From Ruminococcus flavefaciens ATCC 19208 (lineage in GTDB: Bacteria > Bacillota > Clostridia > Oscillospirales > Ruminococcaceae): a stretch of 64,000 nt of DNA. Positions 26,067 through 36,185 of this stretch are shown here, piece by piece. Each line of letters starts with the position of its first letter. The stretch's first letter is position 1. Where the stretch lies: contig NZ_KI912491.1 of the NCBI RefSeq assembly GCF_000518765.1, forward strand, positions 169,939-233,938. Reading direction: 5' to 3'. The translations under genes were made by a program, and so were the position numbers. The notes below the pieces were generated by a model. That model searched no databases. It saw nothing but the letters and a program-made list of their open reading frames with translations, and was not told where the DNA came from.

Positions 26067-26681
26067 ATGGCTGACAGTAACAACATAAATAACAGGCTGC
26101 TCGAAAAGATCTCAGCAGTAAATGAGATCATAAACTCTTCGAGCGCAGGTGAGCCGCCTTACAGCTTCAAGCTGGGGTACTGCGATGATACTGTAAAGCA
26201 GACAAGGCAGATAGGCTATTGTACAATAGCCTGTGCGGCTCTTATACTTATCCGTTCTGTACGACCTAATGCAAGTTTACAGACAGCAGGAATTATTTTT
26301 GCGTTTGTTGCCCTATTTTATGCCATATACTGCATGGTATATGCTTCAAAGATAGAAAAGACCGACATAGCCGAAGTAAACGGCGACAGCATCACCGTCA
26401 AGGGCAGGACTTACAGCTATAGTGAGATATCAGAGATAAAAGGTGCTGCGATCAATAACCTTAAAATAATGTCAAACGGCACTAAGATAACATCTCTGAA
26501 CAAATCTTGCGACGGCTGCGGCGACCTTGTAAGGTGGGCTAAACTGCACAATATCCCTGTAAATGACAATAATACAAGGGATATGCAGTCAATTCAGAAG
26601 AAAAACTCAGTAATTGTGGCAGTGCTGGTGACATTAGCTATCGTTATAGGATTTTTGATGGCATTTCTGAAAAGAATGTGA
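26067..26681 (+). CDS. Hypothetical membrane protein
   Basis: 204 residues with two TM segments in the N-terminal half (about 52-68 and 71-92), a soluble domain with a YSEISEIKG strand pattern like PH-type domains, and a C-terminal TM (about 181-200). The start codon ATG 26067 has a weak SD and probably depends on coupling from the gene 9 bases upstream. Family not recognised. Confidence 0.65.
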   Translation: MADSNNINNRLLEKISAVNEIINSSSAGEPPYSFKLGYCDDTVKQTRQIGYCTIACAALILIRSVRPNASLQTAGIIFAFVALFYAIYCMVYASKIEKTDIAEVNGDSITVKGRTYSYSEISEIKGAAINNLKIMSNGTKITSLNKSCDGCGDLVRWAKLHNIPVNDNNTRDMQSIQKKNSVIVAVLVTLAIVIGFLMAFLKRM

Positions 26682-26725
26682 CGTTGTGCGAGAGCATAGT
26701 ATTTTAAATAAAAGGAGCTAAACCA

Positions 26726-29344
26726 ATGGAAATCGACAGAAGTAAAATATCTCCCATGATGCAGCAGTACTTCGAGGTCAAGGACAAGTACACTGATTGT
26801 ATTCTTTTCTTCCGCCTCGGCGACTTCTACGAGATGTTCTTTGACGATGCCGTAACGGTCTCAAAGGCTCTGGAGCTTACGCTCACAGGCAGGGACTGCG
26901 GACTGGAAGAACGTGCGCCTATGTGCGGAGTACCTTATCATGCGGCGGATATGTACATAAAGAAGCTCATAGATCTGGGCTTCAAGGTGGCTGTCTGCGA
27001 ACAGCTCACAGACCCTGCCGAGACCAAGGGCATAGTAGTGCGTGATGTTATCCGCGTGGTAACTCCGGGTACGCTGACCGAGAGTAGTATGCTGGACGAC
27101 GGCAGCAACAACTACATATGCAGTATCTTCTACGATAAGGATACGGATTCCTGCGGTGTTGCTTCTGCGGATATTTCCACAGGTGATGCGGCTCTCAGCT
27201 TCTTTGAGGGCAAGGATCTGGAAGCAGGTGTCATCAACGAGCTTTCACGTTGCAGACCTGCGGAGATAATATTCCCCGAGAATTTCCTCTCACTAAAAAA
27301 TGCAGCGAATTTTGTAAAGGTACGTCTTTCGTGCGCGGTGACGCTGAGAGATACAATATGCTTCACTCCGTCAGCCAGACGCGATACGGTAACAGCCGTT
27401 TTCGGCGTAAAATCCGTGACAGAGCTTGGCATAAGCGAGGACGGAGCAGACTGTGCGGCAGTATGCGGACTTTTCGATTACATAAACGATACCCAGAAAA
27501 CCTCGGTATCCCGTTTTACTGCCATAGATATACTCAGCGGAGATCAGTTCATGGGACTTGACCTCAATGCAAGGCGAAATCTTGAGCTTACGGAGACTCT
27601 CCGCAGCAAGGAGAAAAAAGGCTCGCTGCTGTGGGTGCTGGACTCCACAAAGACTTCAATGGGACGCAGACTCCTCAAAAACTGGATAGAGCAGCCATTG
27701 AAGAGCCCTGCAAGGATAATCGAGCGTCTTGACGCTGTTGAAGCTCTTTACCGCAAGAGCGTTGTGCTTGCTGACCTTACAGACCTGCTGGACAGAGTTT
27801 ACGACCTTGAGCGTCTTATGACCAAGGTAATGTATAAGAGCGCAAATCCCCGCGACCTGAAGTCCCTTTCTGCTACGGCTATGCAGCTGCCCCTCATAAA
27901 GCAGGAGCTTGCAAAGCTGTCGGATTCAAAGCTCCTTGCACGATATAATGACGAAATATCAACTCTTGACGAGCTTGTGAACCTTGTGGAGAATGCCATT
28001 ATGGACGAGCCGCCTATATCCGTAAAGGACGGCGGTGTCATCAAGGAAGGCTTCAACAAGGAGCTTGACAGCCTCCGTCATATTATGAACAACGGACGCA
28101 GCATCATTGACGAGATAGAGCAGCGCGAAAAGGAAGCTACAGGCATCAAGAACCTGAAAATAGGCTTCAACCGTGTGTTCGGATACTATCTTGAGGTTAC
28201 TCGCTCCTACTACGACCTTATTCCCGAGGGGTGGATACGCAAGCAGACTCTTGCAAATGCCGAGCGTTTCATAACAGAGGAGCTGAAAAATGCCGAGAAT
28301 GCTATACTTGGCGCAAAGGACAAGGCTCTTGCCCTTGAAGCCGATATATTCTCGGAGGTGCGCGATTTCCTTGCTACAAAGCTTGAAGCTGTACAGAAAA
28401 CTGCCTCTGCGGTAGCTTCCGTGGACGTGCTGTGCTCATTTGCAGATGTGGCTCTGCGAAATCAGTACGTAAAGCCTGATATCGTTCTTGACGGAGCTAT
28501 AGACATCAAGGCTGGCAGACACCCTGTTGTTGAGCTCATGCTCACAGATGAGGTGTTCGTGCCCAATGATCTGCATATCGACAACAAGTCCGACAGAATG
28601 TCCATAATCACAGGACCTAATATGTCGGGTAAATCTACATATATGCGTCAGAATGCGCTTATCGTCCTCATGGCGCAGATAGGAAGCTTTGTGCCTGCCG
28701 ACTCCGCAAGGATATCGGTAGTTGACAAGATATTCACCCGTGTGGGAGCTTCCGACGACCTTACCGCAGGACAGTCCACATTCATGGTGGAAATGAGCGA
28801 GGTATCGGATATCCTCAAAAATGCCACAAAGGACAGCCTTGTCATACTTGACGAGGTGGGAAGAGGTACTTCCACATTTGACGGTGTAAGCATTGCCCGT
28901 GCAGTTGCCGAGCATATCTGCACCTCGAAAAAGCTGGGCTGCAAGACTCTTTTTGCTACTCACTACCATGAGCTTATTGGACTTGAAAATGAGCTTGAAG
29001 GCGTCAAGAACTATAGTATCGCCGTAAACAAGCACGGCGGCACTATACGCTTCCTTAGAAAGATAGTCCGCGGCGGAGTTGACGAGAGCTACGGTGTGGA
29101 CGTTGCAAAGCTGGCAGGACTTCCTGCAAAGGTGGTAAGCCGCGCAAGAGAGCTGCTTGAAGAAATGGAAAAGGCTCACGAGAATGAGCGTCCTGTAATA
29201 AAGAATGATGACTTCGGACAGATAAGCTTCGGAAGTCTGGGCAGGGAAGCTGCGCTGGATATGCTTGAAAAGACCAATGTCGATGAGCTTTCTGACAGCG
29301 AATGCCGCGAGCTGCTGAAAGATATGCTCAAGGCTATGCAGTAG
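26726..29344 (+). CDS. mutS: DNA mismatch repair protein MutS
   Basis: Recognises mismatches and recruits MutL. The N-terminal mismatch-binding domain has the Phe-x-Glu wedge (GDFYEMF), and the C-terminal ABC ATPase has Walker A GPNMSGKST and DEVGRGTS. 872 residues is standard for MutS1. SD AAAGGAG. mutL follows after one intervening gene. Confidence 0.97.
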   Translation: MEIDRSKISPMMQQYFEVKDKYTDCILFFRLGDFYEMFFDDAVTVSKALELTLTGRDCGLEERAPMCGVPYHAADMYIKKLIDLGFKVAVCEQLTDPAETKGIVVRDVIRVVTPGTLTESSMLDDGSNNYICSIFYDKDTDSCGVASADISTGDAALSFFEGKDLEAGVINELSRCRPAEIIFPENFLSLKNAANFVKVRLSCAVTLRDTICFTPSARRDTVTAVFGVKSVTELGISEDGADCAAVCGLFDYINDTQKTSVSRFTAIDILSGDQFMGLDLNARRNLELTETLRSKEKKGSLLWVLDSTKTSMGRRLLKNWIEQPLKSPARIIERLDAVEALYRKSVVLADLTDLLDRVYDLERLMTKVMYKSANPRDLKSLSATAMQLPLIKQELAKLSDSKLLARYNDEISTLDELVNLVENAIMDEPPISVKDGGVIKEGFNKELDSLRHIMNNGRSIIDEIEQREKEATGIKNLKIGFNRVFGYYLEVTRSYYDLIPEGWIRKQTLANAERFITEELKNAENAILGAKDKALALEADIFSEVRDFLATKLEAVQKTASAVASVDVLCSFADVALRNQYVKPDIVLDGAIDIKAGRHPVVELMLTDEVFVPNDLHIDNKSDRMSIITGPNMSGKSTYMRQNALIVLMAQIGSFVPADSARISVVDKIFTRVGASDDLTAGQSTFMVEMSEVSDILKNATKDSLVILDEVGRGTSTFDGVSIARAVAEHICTSKKLGCKTLFATHYHELIGLENELEGVKNYSIAVNKHGGTIRFLRKIVRGGVDESYGVDVAKLAGLPAKVVSRARELLEEMEKAHENERPVIKNDDFGQISFGSLGREAALDMLEKTNVDELSDSECRELLKDMLKAMQ

Positions 29345-29355
29345 CCCTTAGCCGC

Positions 29356-29383
29356 TGTAGGGAACGCCGCCCTCGGCGTTCCG
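29356..29383. repeat. 28-base hairpin repeat, copy B1
   Basis: TGTAGGGAACGCCG, short loop, CGGCGTTCCG. The same 28 bases occur in inverse orientation at 48855-48882. It lies 11 bases after the mutS stop. Confidence 0.8.
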
Positions 29384-29409
29384 TGTATGACTTTCAACTC
29401 TCAACTCTA

Positions 29410-29434
29410 AATGCAGGGAATGGCTCTGCATTTC
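29410..29434 (+). terminator. Hairpin after mutS (possible weak terminator)
   Basis: AAATGCAG/CTGCATTT stem around a 9-base loop, followed by CATAAATATAT rather than a T-run. Termination is uncertain. Confidence 0.35.
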
Positions 29435-29460
29435 ATAAATATATAATCGGAGGTAAAAAT

Positions 29461-30081
29461 ATGCCTGCATATATCTCAATGACATTTGAATACAGCCGTC
29501 TGGAGCTGGATTATGACAATATGAAGGAGCTTCTTGCTTACATCAAACACGCAGGGCTTGAATTCAAAAGCGGATCAGGAAACTGCGAAAACGAAACAAT
29601 CGAGGATATACTGGAGTACAACCAGAAGAAGCTGGAGCAGAACTTCGTCCTAGGCAGTGACGAGAGCCGCGAAAATGACTATAAGCAGATGATATTCGGC
29701 TATGAAGGCTTTTCCGAGATACGCGGATATATCAGCAATAATTACCCTGCCGACAGGGAGTACAGCTTTACTCTGTTGTTCAAGGAAGAAGAGGTCGCTG
29801 CTGAGCGAGGCGTATACAAGACCGAGGCTATCGCAAAGATGAAGAATATTGCAAGCCTTTTGTGGATACTCCCGAAAACACGCACTGTGCAGACCGAGTT
29901 TGAGACAAGCGACGGAATACGTACAGAGCAGGAGATAAAGGACGGAGCTGCACCGTCTGTCTGTCCGTTAGCCATAGTATCCGAAAAGCAGTTCGGACAT
30001 ATGGACACAGCAGCATATACCGACGATCATATTTATGCAGGCGGAGTCCTCATAATGCATAAGGATATCAAGCTGGTCTGA
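29461..30081 (+). CDS. Hypothetical protein between mutS and mutL
   Basis: 206 residues from ATG 29461 with SD GGAGG 7 bases upstream. The open frame continues further upstream but overlaps the end of mutS and is not used. Soluble, mixed alpha/beta, no signal or TM, no motif recognised. It repeatedly contrasts a stated data set with a plain EYSRLELDYDN start and many charged residues. Co-oriented with mutS and mutL and probably co-transcribed. Confidence 0.7.
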   Translation: MPAYISMTFEYSRLELDYDNMKELLAYIKHAGLEFKSGSGNCENETIEDILEYNQKKLEQNFVLGSDESRENDYKQMIFGYEGFSEIRGYISNNYPADREYSFTLLFKEEEVAAERGVYKTEAIAKMKNIASLLWILPKTRTVQTEFETSDGIRTEQEIKDGAAPSVCPLAIVSEKQFGHMDTAAYTDDHIYAGGVLIMHKDIKLV

Positions 30082-30112
30082 ACCGCGTTCCATATCAGAA
30101 AGGAAGTAAGCA

Positions 30113-32158
30113 ATGCCTCCAATAAACGTCCTAAGCAAGGAAATATCCGAACTCATCGCCGCAGGTGAGGTCATCGAGCGTCCCTCATCGGTCATAAAGG
30201 AGCTTGTGGAGAACTCCATAGACTCAGGGGCGACTCATATAACAGTGGAGATAAAAAACGGCGGAACTACATATATGCGCGTCACAGATGACGGCTGCGG
30301 AATGTCCTTTGACGATGTACCAAAGGCGTTTCTTCGCCATGCCACAAGCAAGATAAGTGCAAAGGAGGATCTGGAAAATATCCTCACTCTCGGCTTCCGC
30401 GGTGAAGCACTTGCGTCTGTAGCAGCAGTTGCCCGTGTGGAGATAATGACAAAGCAGAAGGAAGAGCTTTACGGCACACTCTATACCATCGAGGGAAGTG
30501 TTGAGAGCTCCCATGAGCAGAGCGGCTGTCCCGACGGCACTACTATAATTATCCGTGACCTTTTTTACAATGTCCCTGCAAGGCGCAAGTTCATGAAAAA
30601 GGACGTTACCGAAGCAAATGCGGTAAGCAGTATACTCCAGAAGATAACTATGTCACACCCTGACATAGCTTTTCGCTTTATACGCGACAACCGCACTGAG
30701 TTCAATTCAAGCGGTGACGGGGAGCTGTTTTCGGCAGTATATGCGGTTTACGGCAGAGATTTTGCCCGTGACCTCATGCCCGTTGACTATGAATATGAGG
30801 GAGTCCATGTGGGCGGATACGTGATAAAGCCTCTGTACTCCAAGAATAACCGTGCTTTCCAGAATTTCTTCGTAAACGGAAGATATGTCCGCTCAAGGCT
30901 TTGCTCTGCGGCTCTGGAAAATGCATACACTAACATGATAATGACAGGAAAGTTCCCTGCCTGCGTACTTCTCATAGATCTGCCGCCAAGCACTATGGAC
31001 GTAAATATCCACCCCACAAAGGCAGAGGTGCGCTTTACTAACGAAAAATCCGTATCGGACGCGGTTTATTTCGCTGTGAAGAACGCTATGATGAAGGACG
31101 GTCTTATCTACGAGTTTGAGCTGAAGCCTCATGCAGACTGGACAAAACCTGCGCCTGAGCAGGAGGAGATGATACAGCAGGAATTCCTGTTCACTCCCGT
31201 TGACAAGATAGAGGAGACAGAGAAAAAACTGGCTGAAGCTCCTGCGGCTGTATCCGCGCCTGTTCAGCCTGTGCAGAGAGAGGTCGAGGAAAAGCCATAT
31301 ACTGCGGATATAAAGCCGAGCACAGCATATGACGAGCCAAAGCCTATACAGGCGGCAGTTCCCGTATATGAAAAGCCCGAGCCTGTACGGGAAGTCATAG
31401 AGGCTCCGAAAGCGGAGCAGGTGACTGAGAGCGTAAAAGCTCCGGAGTCTGTAGCGGTCAGCGAACCCGAGCCGCCTGCTGCTGTTGAGGGATTCAGCTA
31501 TATCACTCAGCAGGCATTTACTGCCGCACAGCCTGAAGCACCTAAGCCTGTCGAGGAAAAGAAAGAGGAGTCCGTATGGACTGAAAAGCCTAAGATACGT
31601 GTTATCGGTGAAGCCTTCGGACTTTACATCGTTGCCGAGGTAGGTGACGATACCATGATAATGATAGACAAACATGCTGCTCATGAGCGTATAATCTTCG
31701 AGCGACTGAAAAGCCGCAACTGCAGGCAGTACAGCCAGCAGCTCCTTACGGGAGTTCGTGTGCTGCTCACAGGTGACGAGATAAGCGCACTTGAAGCAAA
31801 TCAGGAGCTTCTTGCGGACTTGGGATTCACATTCGACTTTTCCGAGAAGCCTTGCGTAGTTGCAACGGCAGTCCCTACATTTATAATGGAGCTTGACATG
31901 GAGGACATAATCTCCGAGATAGCCAATAATCTCCGTATGTACAGCCACGACCCACAGTCTCATATGCTGGACGATATGCTACATACAGTTGCCTGCAAAT
32001 CCGCAATAAAGGGCAATGACAAGAACGATATAACCGAGCTGCAATCTCTTGCGGAGCAGGTGTATTTCGACGAGCGTATACGCCATTGTCCTCACGGCAG
32101 ACCTGTAATGTTTACTATGACAAAGAGCAATATCTCACATCAGTTCAAAAGAACGTAA
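30113..32158 (+). CDS. mutL: DNA mismatch repair protein MutL
   Basis: GHKL ATPase N-domain with the motifs AAGEVIERP, NSIDSGA, DDGCGM and GFRGEAL. A long Pro/Glu/Val-rich linker (about 340-490) leads to a C-terminal domain with DKHAAHERIIFE, matching the nicking-endonuclease motif DQHA-x2-E-x4-E with Q to K. ACKSAIK and CPHGRP metal-site motifs are also present. 681 residues. SD AAAGGAAG. Confidence 0.96.
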   Translation: MPPINVLSKEISELIAAGEVIERPSSVIKELVENSIDSGATHITVEIKNGGTTYMRVTDDGCGMSFDDVPKAFLRHATSKISAKEDLENILTLGFRGEALASVAAVARVEIMTKQKEELYGTLYTIEGSVESSHEQSGCPDGTTIIIRDLFYNVPARRKFMKKDVTEANAVSSILQKITMSHPDIAFRFIRDNRTEFNSSGDGELFSAVYAVYGRDFARDLMPVDYEYEGVHVGGYVIKPLYSKNNRAFQNFFVNGRYVRSRLCSAALENAYTNMIMTGKFPACVLLIDLPPSTMDVNIHPTKAEVRFTNEKSVSDAVYFAVKNAMMKDGLIYEFELKPHADWTKPAPEQEEMIQQEFLFTPVDKIEETEKKLAEAPAAVSAPVQPVQREVEEKPYTADIKPSTAYDEPKPIQAAVPVYEKPEPVREVIEAPKAEQVTESVKAPESVAVSEPEPPAAVEGFSYITQQAFTAAQPEAPKPVEEKKEESVWTEKPKIRVIGEAFGLYIVAEVGDDTMIMIDKHAAHERIIFERLKSRNCRQYSQQLLTGVRVLLTGDEISALEANQELLADLGFTFDFSEKPCVVATAVPTFIMELDMEDIISEIANNLRMYSHDPQSHMLDDMLHTVACKSAIKGNDKNDITELQSLAEQVYFDERIRHCPHGRPVMFTMTKSNISHQFKRT

Positions 32159-32167
32159 GGAGTAACT

Positions 32168-32860
32168 ATGAAACGAGCAGTTAAAGCATTCATCGCAGTA
32201 TATTTCACAGTAATAATGTGCTTTATGGGCGGAACCAACGCCTTTGCATGGGACGTTGATACCCTTCATCAGAATATAACACTGAAAAATGCTCCCGAGG
32301 GTACGGCATTTGCGGATATTCTCGTAAAGGACAAAAAGAACGACAAGTACGTCATTGACCTCAATGAAGAAAACGGGAAGCTGCTTGGAGTGGACAAAGA
32401 CTGTGAACTTGCGAAATATGAAGAAGGCTGCTATACAAGTATGCTCCTGCGCCATAACTGCGCAGTTTTTGAAAAGGCGGATATTTATGACAGTATTACT
32501 GTAATATTCAGGCTGAAAGAAGAAAACAGCACGCTGTTCAATCATTTCAGCAGTATAAAAGTCGCTTACTGTGATAAAGACGGAAATATCCTCGGTATCA
32601 CCAACGAGGCCGATATCAAAAAATCATTTTGGGGTATGCCTGAGTACACGATAGCGGCAAACGGCAGCAGTCTGACCTGTGATGTGAATAATGGACCGCC
32701 TTATTTCATGCTGGTGCTTGTGCCTGCGGTGTTAACAGGCCTTGCAGTAATTACAATCGCGGTGGTCATCACGGTAAAGCTGAGGAAAAATGCAAAGCTT
32801 AAAAAAAGCATAAAACGCATACAGTCGGGAGAAATTGATAATGAACGAAAAGAACAATAA
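32168..32860 (+). CDS. Hypothetical secreted, membrane-anchored protein
   Basis: 230 residues: signal peptide (cleavage near AFA-W at residue 27), an extracellular domain of about 150 residues, one TM (about 180-203) and a basic cytoplasmic tail. Two Cys pairs could form disulphides. Overlaps the start of miaA by 20 bases. Family not recognised. Confidence 0.7.
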   Translation: MKRAVKAFIAVYFTVIMCFMGGTNAFAWDVDTLHQNITLKNAPEGTAFADILVKDKKNDKYVIDLNEENGKLLGVDKDCELAKYEEGCYTSMLLRHNCAVFEKADIYDSITVIFRLKEENSTLFNHFSSIKVAYCDKDGNILGITNEADIKKSFWGMPEYTIAANGSSLTCDVNNGPPYFMLVLVPAVLTGLAVITIAVVITVKLRKNAKLKKSIKRIQSGEIDNERKEQ

Positions 32861-33794
32861 GCCCTTTGTGCTTGCGGTAGTCGGTCCTACGGCTTCGGGC
32901 AAGACATGGCTGGGCGTTGAGCTTGCAAAGATTTACGGCGGAGAGGTCATCTCCGCCGATTCCATGCAGATATACAAGGGTATGGACATAGCCTCCGCAA
33001 AGCCAACGGAAGAGGAAAAACAGGGGATTCCCCATCATCTTATGGATTTCCTTGACAGAGATGTGAGCTTTAGTGCCGCGGACTATGTTCAGCTTGCAAA
33101 TGAGAAGATACAGGAGATACTCTCACGGGGAAAGCTTCCTATTATAGTAGGGGGCACAGGACTTTATATCGACTCGCTCCTTGAGAATGTGAAGTTCTCC
33201 GAGGGAGGCAGCGATGAGATTTACCGTCAGGAGCTGTACGCCTTTGCAAAAGAACAGGGCAACGAGGCACTCCATGCAAGGCTTGCGGAGCTTGATTCAA
33301 AAGCCGCAGAGGGCATACACCCCAATAATCTGGTGAGAGTAGTTCGCGCACTTGAGGTCTGTCACGTTACGGGCAGGAAGTTCAGCGAGCTGAAACGTGA
33401 GAGCAAAATGGTGGAAAGTCCTTATGATTCACTTATTATAGGGCTGAACTATGAGGACAGGCAGACACTTTACGACCGCATAGACCTGCGCGTCGATGAA
33501 ATGGTCAGGGCAGGGCTTGTTGAGGAGGCGAGGCAGCTCTGGCTGGAGAGAGGCATGAAAACTGCCGCAAACGCTATAGGCTATAAAGAGCTTATTCCCT
33601 ATTTCAAGGGGGAAAGAGCTCTTGAGGACTGCATAGCAGATATCAAGCAGGAGACCAGACATTACGCAAAGCGTCAGCTCACATGGTTCAGAAGAAATCA
33701 GCGTATTGAGTGGATAATGCCTGATACATTTAATAAAAAAATTGAAATATTAGAAAAATGCAAAAAAACTATAGCCAAACACTTTGAAGTGTGA
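32841..33794 (+). CDS. miaA: tRNA dimethylallyltransferase
   Basis: Adds a dimethylallyl group to A37 of UNN-reading tRNAs, giving the substrate of MiaB. P-loop GPTASGKT, SADSMQIYKGMD and the TGLYIDSLL motif are present. Start ATG 32841 after GGGAGA; the in-frame TTG at 32835 is rejected. 317 residues. Followed by hfq, as in many bacteria. Confidence 0.96.
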   Translation: MNEKNNKPFVLAVVGPTASGKTWLGVELAKIYGGEVISADSMQIYKGMDIASAKPTEEEKQGIPHHLMDFLDRDVSFSAADYVQLANEKIQEILSRGKLPIIVGGTGLYIDSLLENVKFSEGGSDEIYRQELYAFAKEQGNEALHARLAELDSKAAEGIHPNNLVRVVRALEVCHVTGRKFSELKRESKMVESPYDSLIIGLNYEDRQTLYDRIDLRVDEMVRAGLVEEARQLWLERGMKTAANAIGYKELIPYFKGERALEDCIADIKQETRHYAKRQLTWFRRNQRIEWIMPDTFNKKIEILEKCKKTIAKHFEV

Positions 33795-33800
33795 TATAAT
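33772..33800 (+). promoter_or_regulatory. Possible internal promoter for hfq
   Basis: TATAAT at 33795-33800 with TG one base before (extended -10). The -35 position (TAGCCA) is a poor match. It overlaps the end of miaA and a small palindrome, ACACTTTGAAGTGT. Confidence 0.45.
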
Positions 33801-33892
33801 GTAATGTGTGTATTTCTATGCGAGCTATTTGGAAAATAATTTTACCCGTACAGATGTACACGTAAACAAATAAATCAGATAGGAGAATGTGT

Positions 33893-34132
33893 ATGAACAA
33901 AACTATTAATCTGCAGGATGTTTTCCTTAATCAGTGCAGAAAAGACAAGATCATGGTAACTATTATCCTTACTAACGGATTCCAGTTCAAGGGTATGGTA
34001 AGAGGCTTTGACAGCTATGTAGCTATCTTCGACTGTGAAGGCAAGCAGCAGCTGGTTTACAAGCACGCTATATCAACGATCATCCCGGCAAGATCAGTTT
34101 CTATTCTTGACGCTTCGGAAAAGAACGACTAA
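33893..34132 (+). CDS. hfq: RNA chaperone Hfq
   Basis: 79-residue Sm-fold protein that binds small RNAs and mRNAs as a hexamer. [13 protein letters not shown] (Sm1 region with the Gln of the proximal face), LTNGFQFKG and the Sm2 motif [10 protein letters not shown] are present. Start ATG 33893 is 7 bases after AGGAG; ATG 33887 is too close to the SD. The C-terminal tail is short, as in Firmicutes. Confidence 0.95.
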   Translation: MNKTINLQDVFLNQCRKDKIMVTIILTNGFQFKGMVRGFDSYVAIFDCEGKQQLVYKHAISTIIPARSVSILDASEKND

Positions 34133-34143
34133 GGGTGATCTGA

Positions 34144-35406
34144 ATGCGATTTGCCAGATCGGAAGGCAGCTTTATGGTCAAGCTCCTGAGGAACGTTGTC
34201 CTTGTGCTGCTTCTGATAATCTTTATCAGCATAGTCTATAATTTTCGCAACAGAGAGAGCAATACCGTCTCGGCTCTGACGGCTTCCGCAGTATCCTCAA
34301 AGGAATACAAGGGAGTATTCATCAGGGATGAGGAGATAATCCTCTACAGCGGCGAAGGCGTTCTCAGTTATAATGTGTCTGACGGCGGAAGAGTCGGCAA
34401 CGGCACTGTCATTGCCGAGGCTTATCCATCGGACGAGCAGCTGAGCATAAAGCACGAAAAGGCTAAGCTGGAAAAAGAGCTCGCTATCCTTCAGAAGATA
34501 CAGAACCCCGGTACTCTCGAATCGGCACAGCCTGCAAATCTTTCAGAAAGTATCGACGAGAATTACCGAAGGCTCATCTATTCCAGGGATATGGGCGATT
34601 ATGAGACCCTTGACGAGGTAAGTGAAGAGCTTCTTGTAAAGCTAAGTACCTATCAGATAATAACCGAAGAGGTACAGGGCTTCAGCCAGAAGATATCAGA
34701 TATACAGTCGGAAATTGCAAAGCTTGATGCAAAAATGGTGGTTTCGCAGGAAACTATATCCGCAAAGCGCTCTGCTTATTTTGCAAGTTATATCGACGGC
34801 TATGAGGACAAGCTCACGACAAAGAACCTTGACAGCCTTACGGTCTCTATGCTGGACGAGATAACCGACAGAAAATCCACAGCTCCAAACGTTGTCGGAA
34901 AGCTTATCGACGGCTACGGCTGGTACCTTGCGCTGGTTGCCGATAACTCCAAAAAGGAGTACGCTATCGGCGATGAAGTAAAGCTGAGATTTGATTCTTC
35001 TGCGGAAGCTTATCCTGCTCAGATCACGGATATCCGTGATGAAAGCAAAAATAAAAGTATAATCATAATATCGTGTGATAAGTTCAATTACGAGCTGGTA
35101 CAGCACAGAGCTGAGATCGTGGAGCTTATCAAGGGTGAGTACACAGGGCTTAAAGTTCCGCGAGAGGCTATACGTTTTGCCGACGTAAAGACAACGTATA
35201 CCGACCAGGACGGAAATGAGGCCGAAAAGACGCTTACCAGCAAGGGTGTATATATCCGCAAGGGTGAACAGATACTATTTAAAAAGATAAAGGTAGTCTA
35301 TGAGGGAAGCGATTACGTTCTCTCTGAGGTAACTGACGATCCTGAGTATCTTGCGCTTTACGATGATATTATGATCGAGGAGGTCGAGAAAGAGAATGAA
35401 AAGTAA
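34144..35406 (+). CDS. HlyD-like membrane-anchored protein of the sepF cluster
   Basis: 420 residues: one N-terminal TM (about 14-33), a barrel-hybrid or lipoyl-like strand region, a coiled coil (about 95-210) and a C-terminal beta-rich region. This is the layout of HlyD/membrane-fusion proteins found ahead of yggS-sepF-ylmH in Clostridia. Its stop overlaps yggS by 11 bases. The exact role is unknown; a link to the division cluster is suggested by position only. Confidence 0.75.
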   Translation: MRFARSEGSFMVKLLRNVVLVLLLIIFISIVYNFRNRESNTVSALTASAVSSKEYKGVFIRDEEIILYSGEGVLSYNVSDGGRVGNGTVIAEAYPSDEQLSIKHEKAKLEKELAILQKIQNPGTLESAQPANLSESIDENYRRLIYSRDMGDYETLDEVSEELLVKLSTYQIITEEVQGFSQKISDIQSEIAKLDAKMVVSQETISAKRSAYFASYIDGYEDKLTTKNLDSLTVSMLDEITDRKSTAPNVVGKLIDGYGWYLALVADNSKKEYAIGDEVKLRFDSSAEAYPAQITDIRDESKNKSIIIISCDKFNYELVQHRAEIVELIKGEYTGLKVPREAIRFADVKTTYTDQDGNEAEKTLTSKGVYIRKGEQILFKKIKVVYEGSDYVLSEVTDDPEYLALYDDIMIEEVEKENEK

Positions 35407-36088
35407 CGATCTCGCTTATATCGACGAGAATTTGCACATAATAAGAGAGAGATGCGCAGAGGCTAAGGCGAAATACCGAAGCCCTGAGGACAATGTCCGC
35501 ATCATGGCTGTAACAAAAACTGTTGCTCCCGAAGCTATTAACCATGCCATAGAGCTTGGTATTGATCTTCTCGGTGAAAACAGAGTACAGGAGTATCTCT
35601 CGAAGGCTGACTTCTATGACAAGTCGGCTGAGGTGCAGATCATTGGTCATTTACAGACAAACAAGGTTAAATATATCATAAATTCGGTAAGTATGATACA
35701 GTCCGTTGACAGCATTAAACTCGGACAGGAGATAAGCCGCCTCGCCGTTAAGAACGGCAGGACGATGGATATCCTGTGTGAGGTAAATATCGGCGGTGAG
35801 GACTCCAAGAGCGGAGTAGCACCGAGTGAGCTGAATGAGCTGATCGAAGGACTTAAAGAGCTTGACGGCATCAGGATAAGGGGGCTTATGACTATCCCGC
35901 CGCCGGGCGAAAGCGATATCTTCCTCGGACGTATGAAGGAGCTTTACGACAGCGTAAAGACTCAGTACCCCGATATGGATACGCTCTCTATGGGTATGAC
36001 TCATGATTACGCCGAAGCCATTAAGTACGGCTCAACTCTCGTGCGCATAGGTACGGGACTTTTCGGCGCAAGAGACTATTCCAAGTAA
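35396..36088 (+). CDS. yggS: YggS/YlmE family PLP-binding protein
   Basis: PLP-homeostasis protein of 230 residues. The PLP lysine is in MAVTKTV (about residue 36). GENRVQEYLSK, FIGHLQTNK-like (IIGHLQTNKVKY) and SMGMTHDYAEAI motifs are diagnostic. Precedes sepF, as in Bacillus (ylmE-sepF). Confidence 0.94.
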   Translation: MKSNDLAYIDENLHIIRERCAEAKAKYRSPEDNVRIMAVTKTVAPEAINHAIELGIDLLGENRVQEYLSKADFYDKSAEVQIIGHLQTNKVKYIINSVSMIQSVDSIKLGQEISRLAVKNGRTMDILCEVNIGGEDSKSGVAPSELNELIEGLKELDGIRIRGLMTIPPPGESDIFLGRMKELYDSVKTQYPDMDTLSMGMTHDYAEAIKYGSTLVRIGTGLFGARDYSK

Positions 36089-36185
36089 CTTCCAGCGGAA
36101 CGCTGAATATCAACACGGGATGCTCCGCATTGATCCTGTGAAGAGAAATATATAAAAACAAAGAATGCGGAGAAGGAGTATTAAG

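Noticed and set aside
29302..29460. Upstream extension of the gene at 29461
   Set aside because: It overlaps mutS and the B1 hairpin; ATG 29461 has a proper SD.
30893..31963. 356-residue open frame antisense to mutL
   Set aside because: It is a shadow of mutL: rich in Leu, Arg, Cys and Tyr from reverse codons, without an SD or family motifs.
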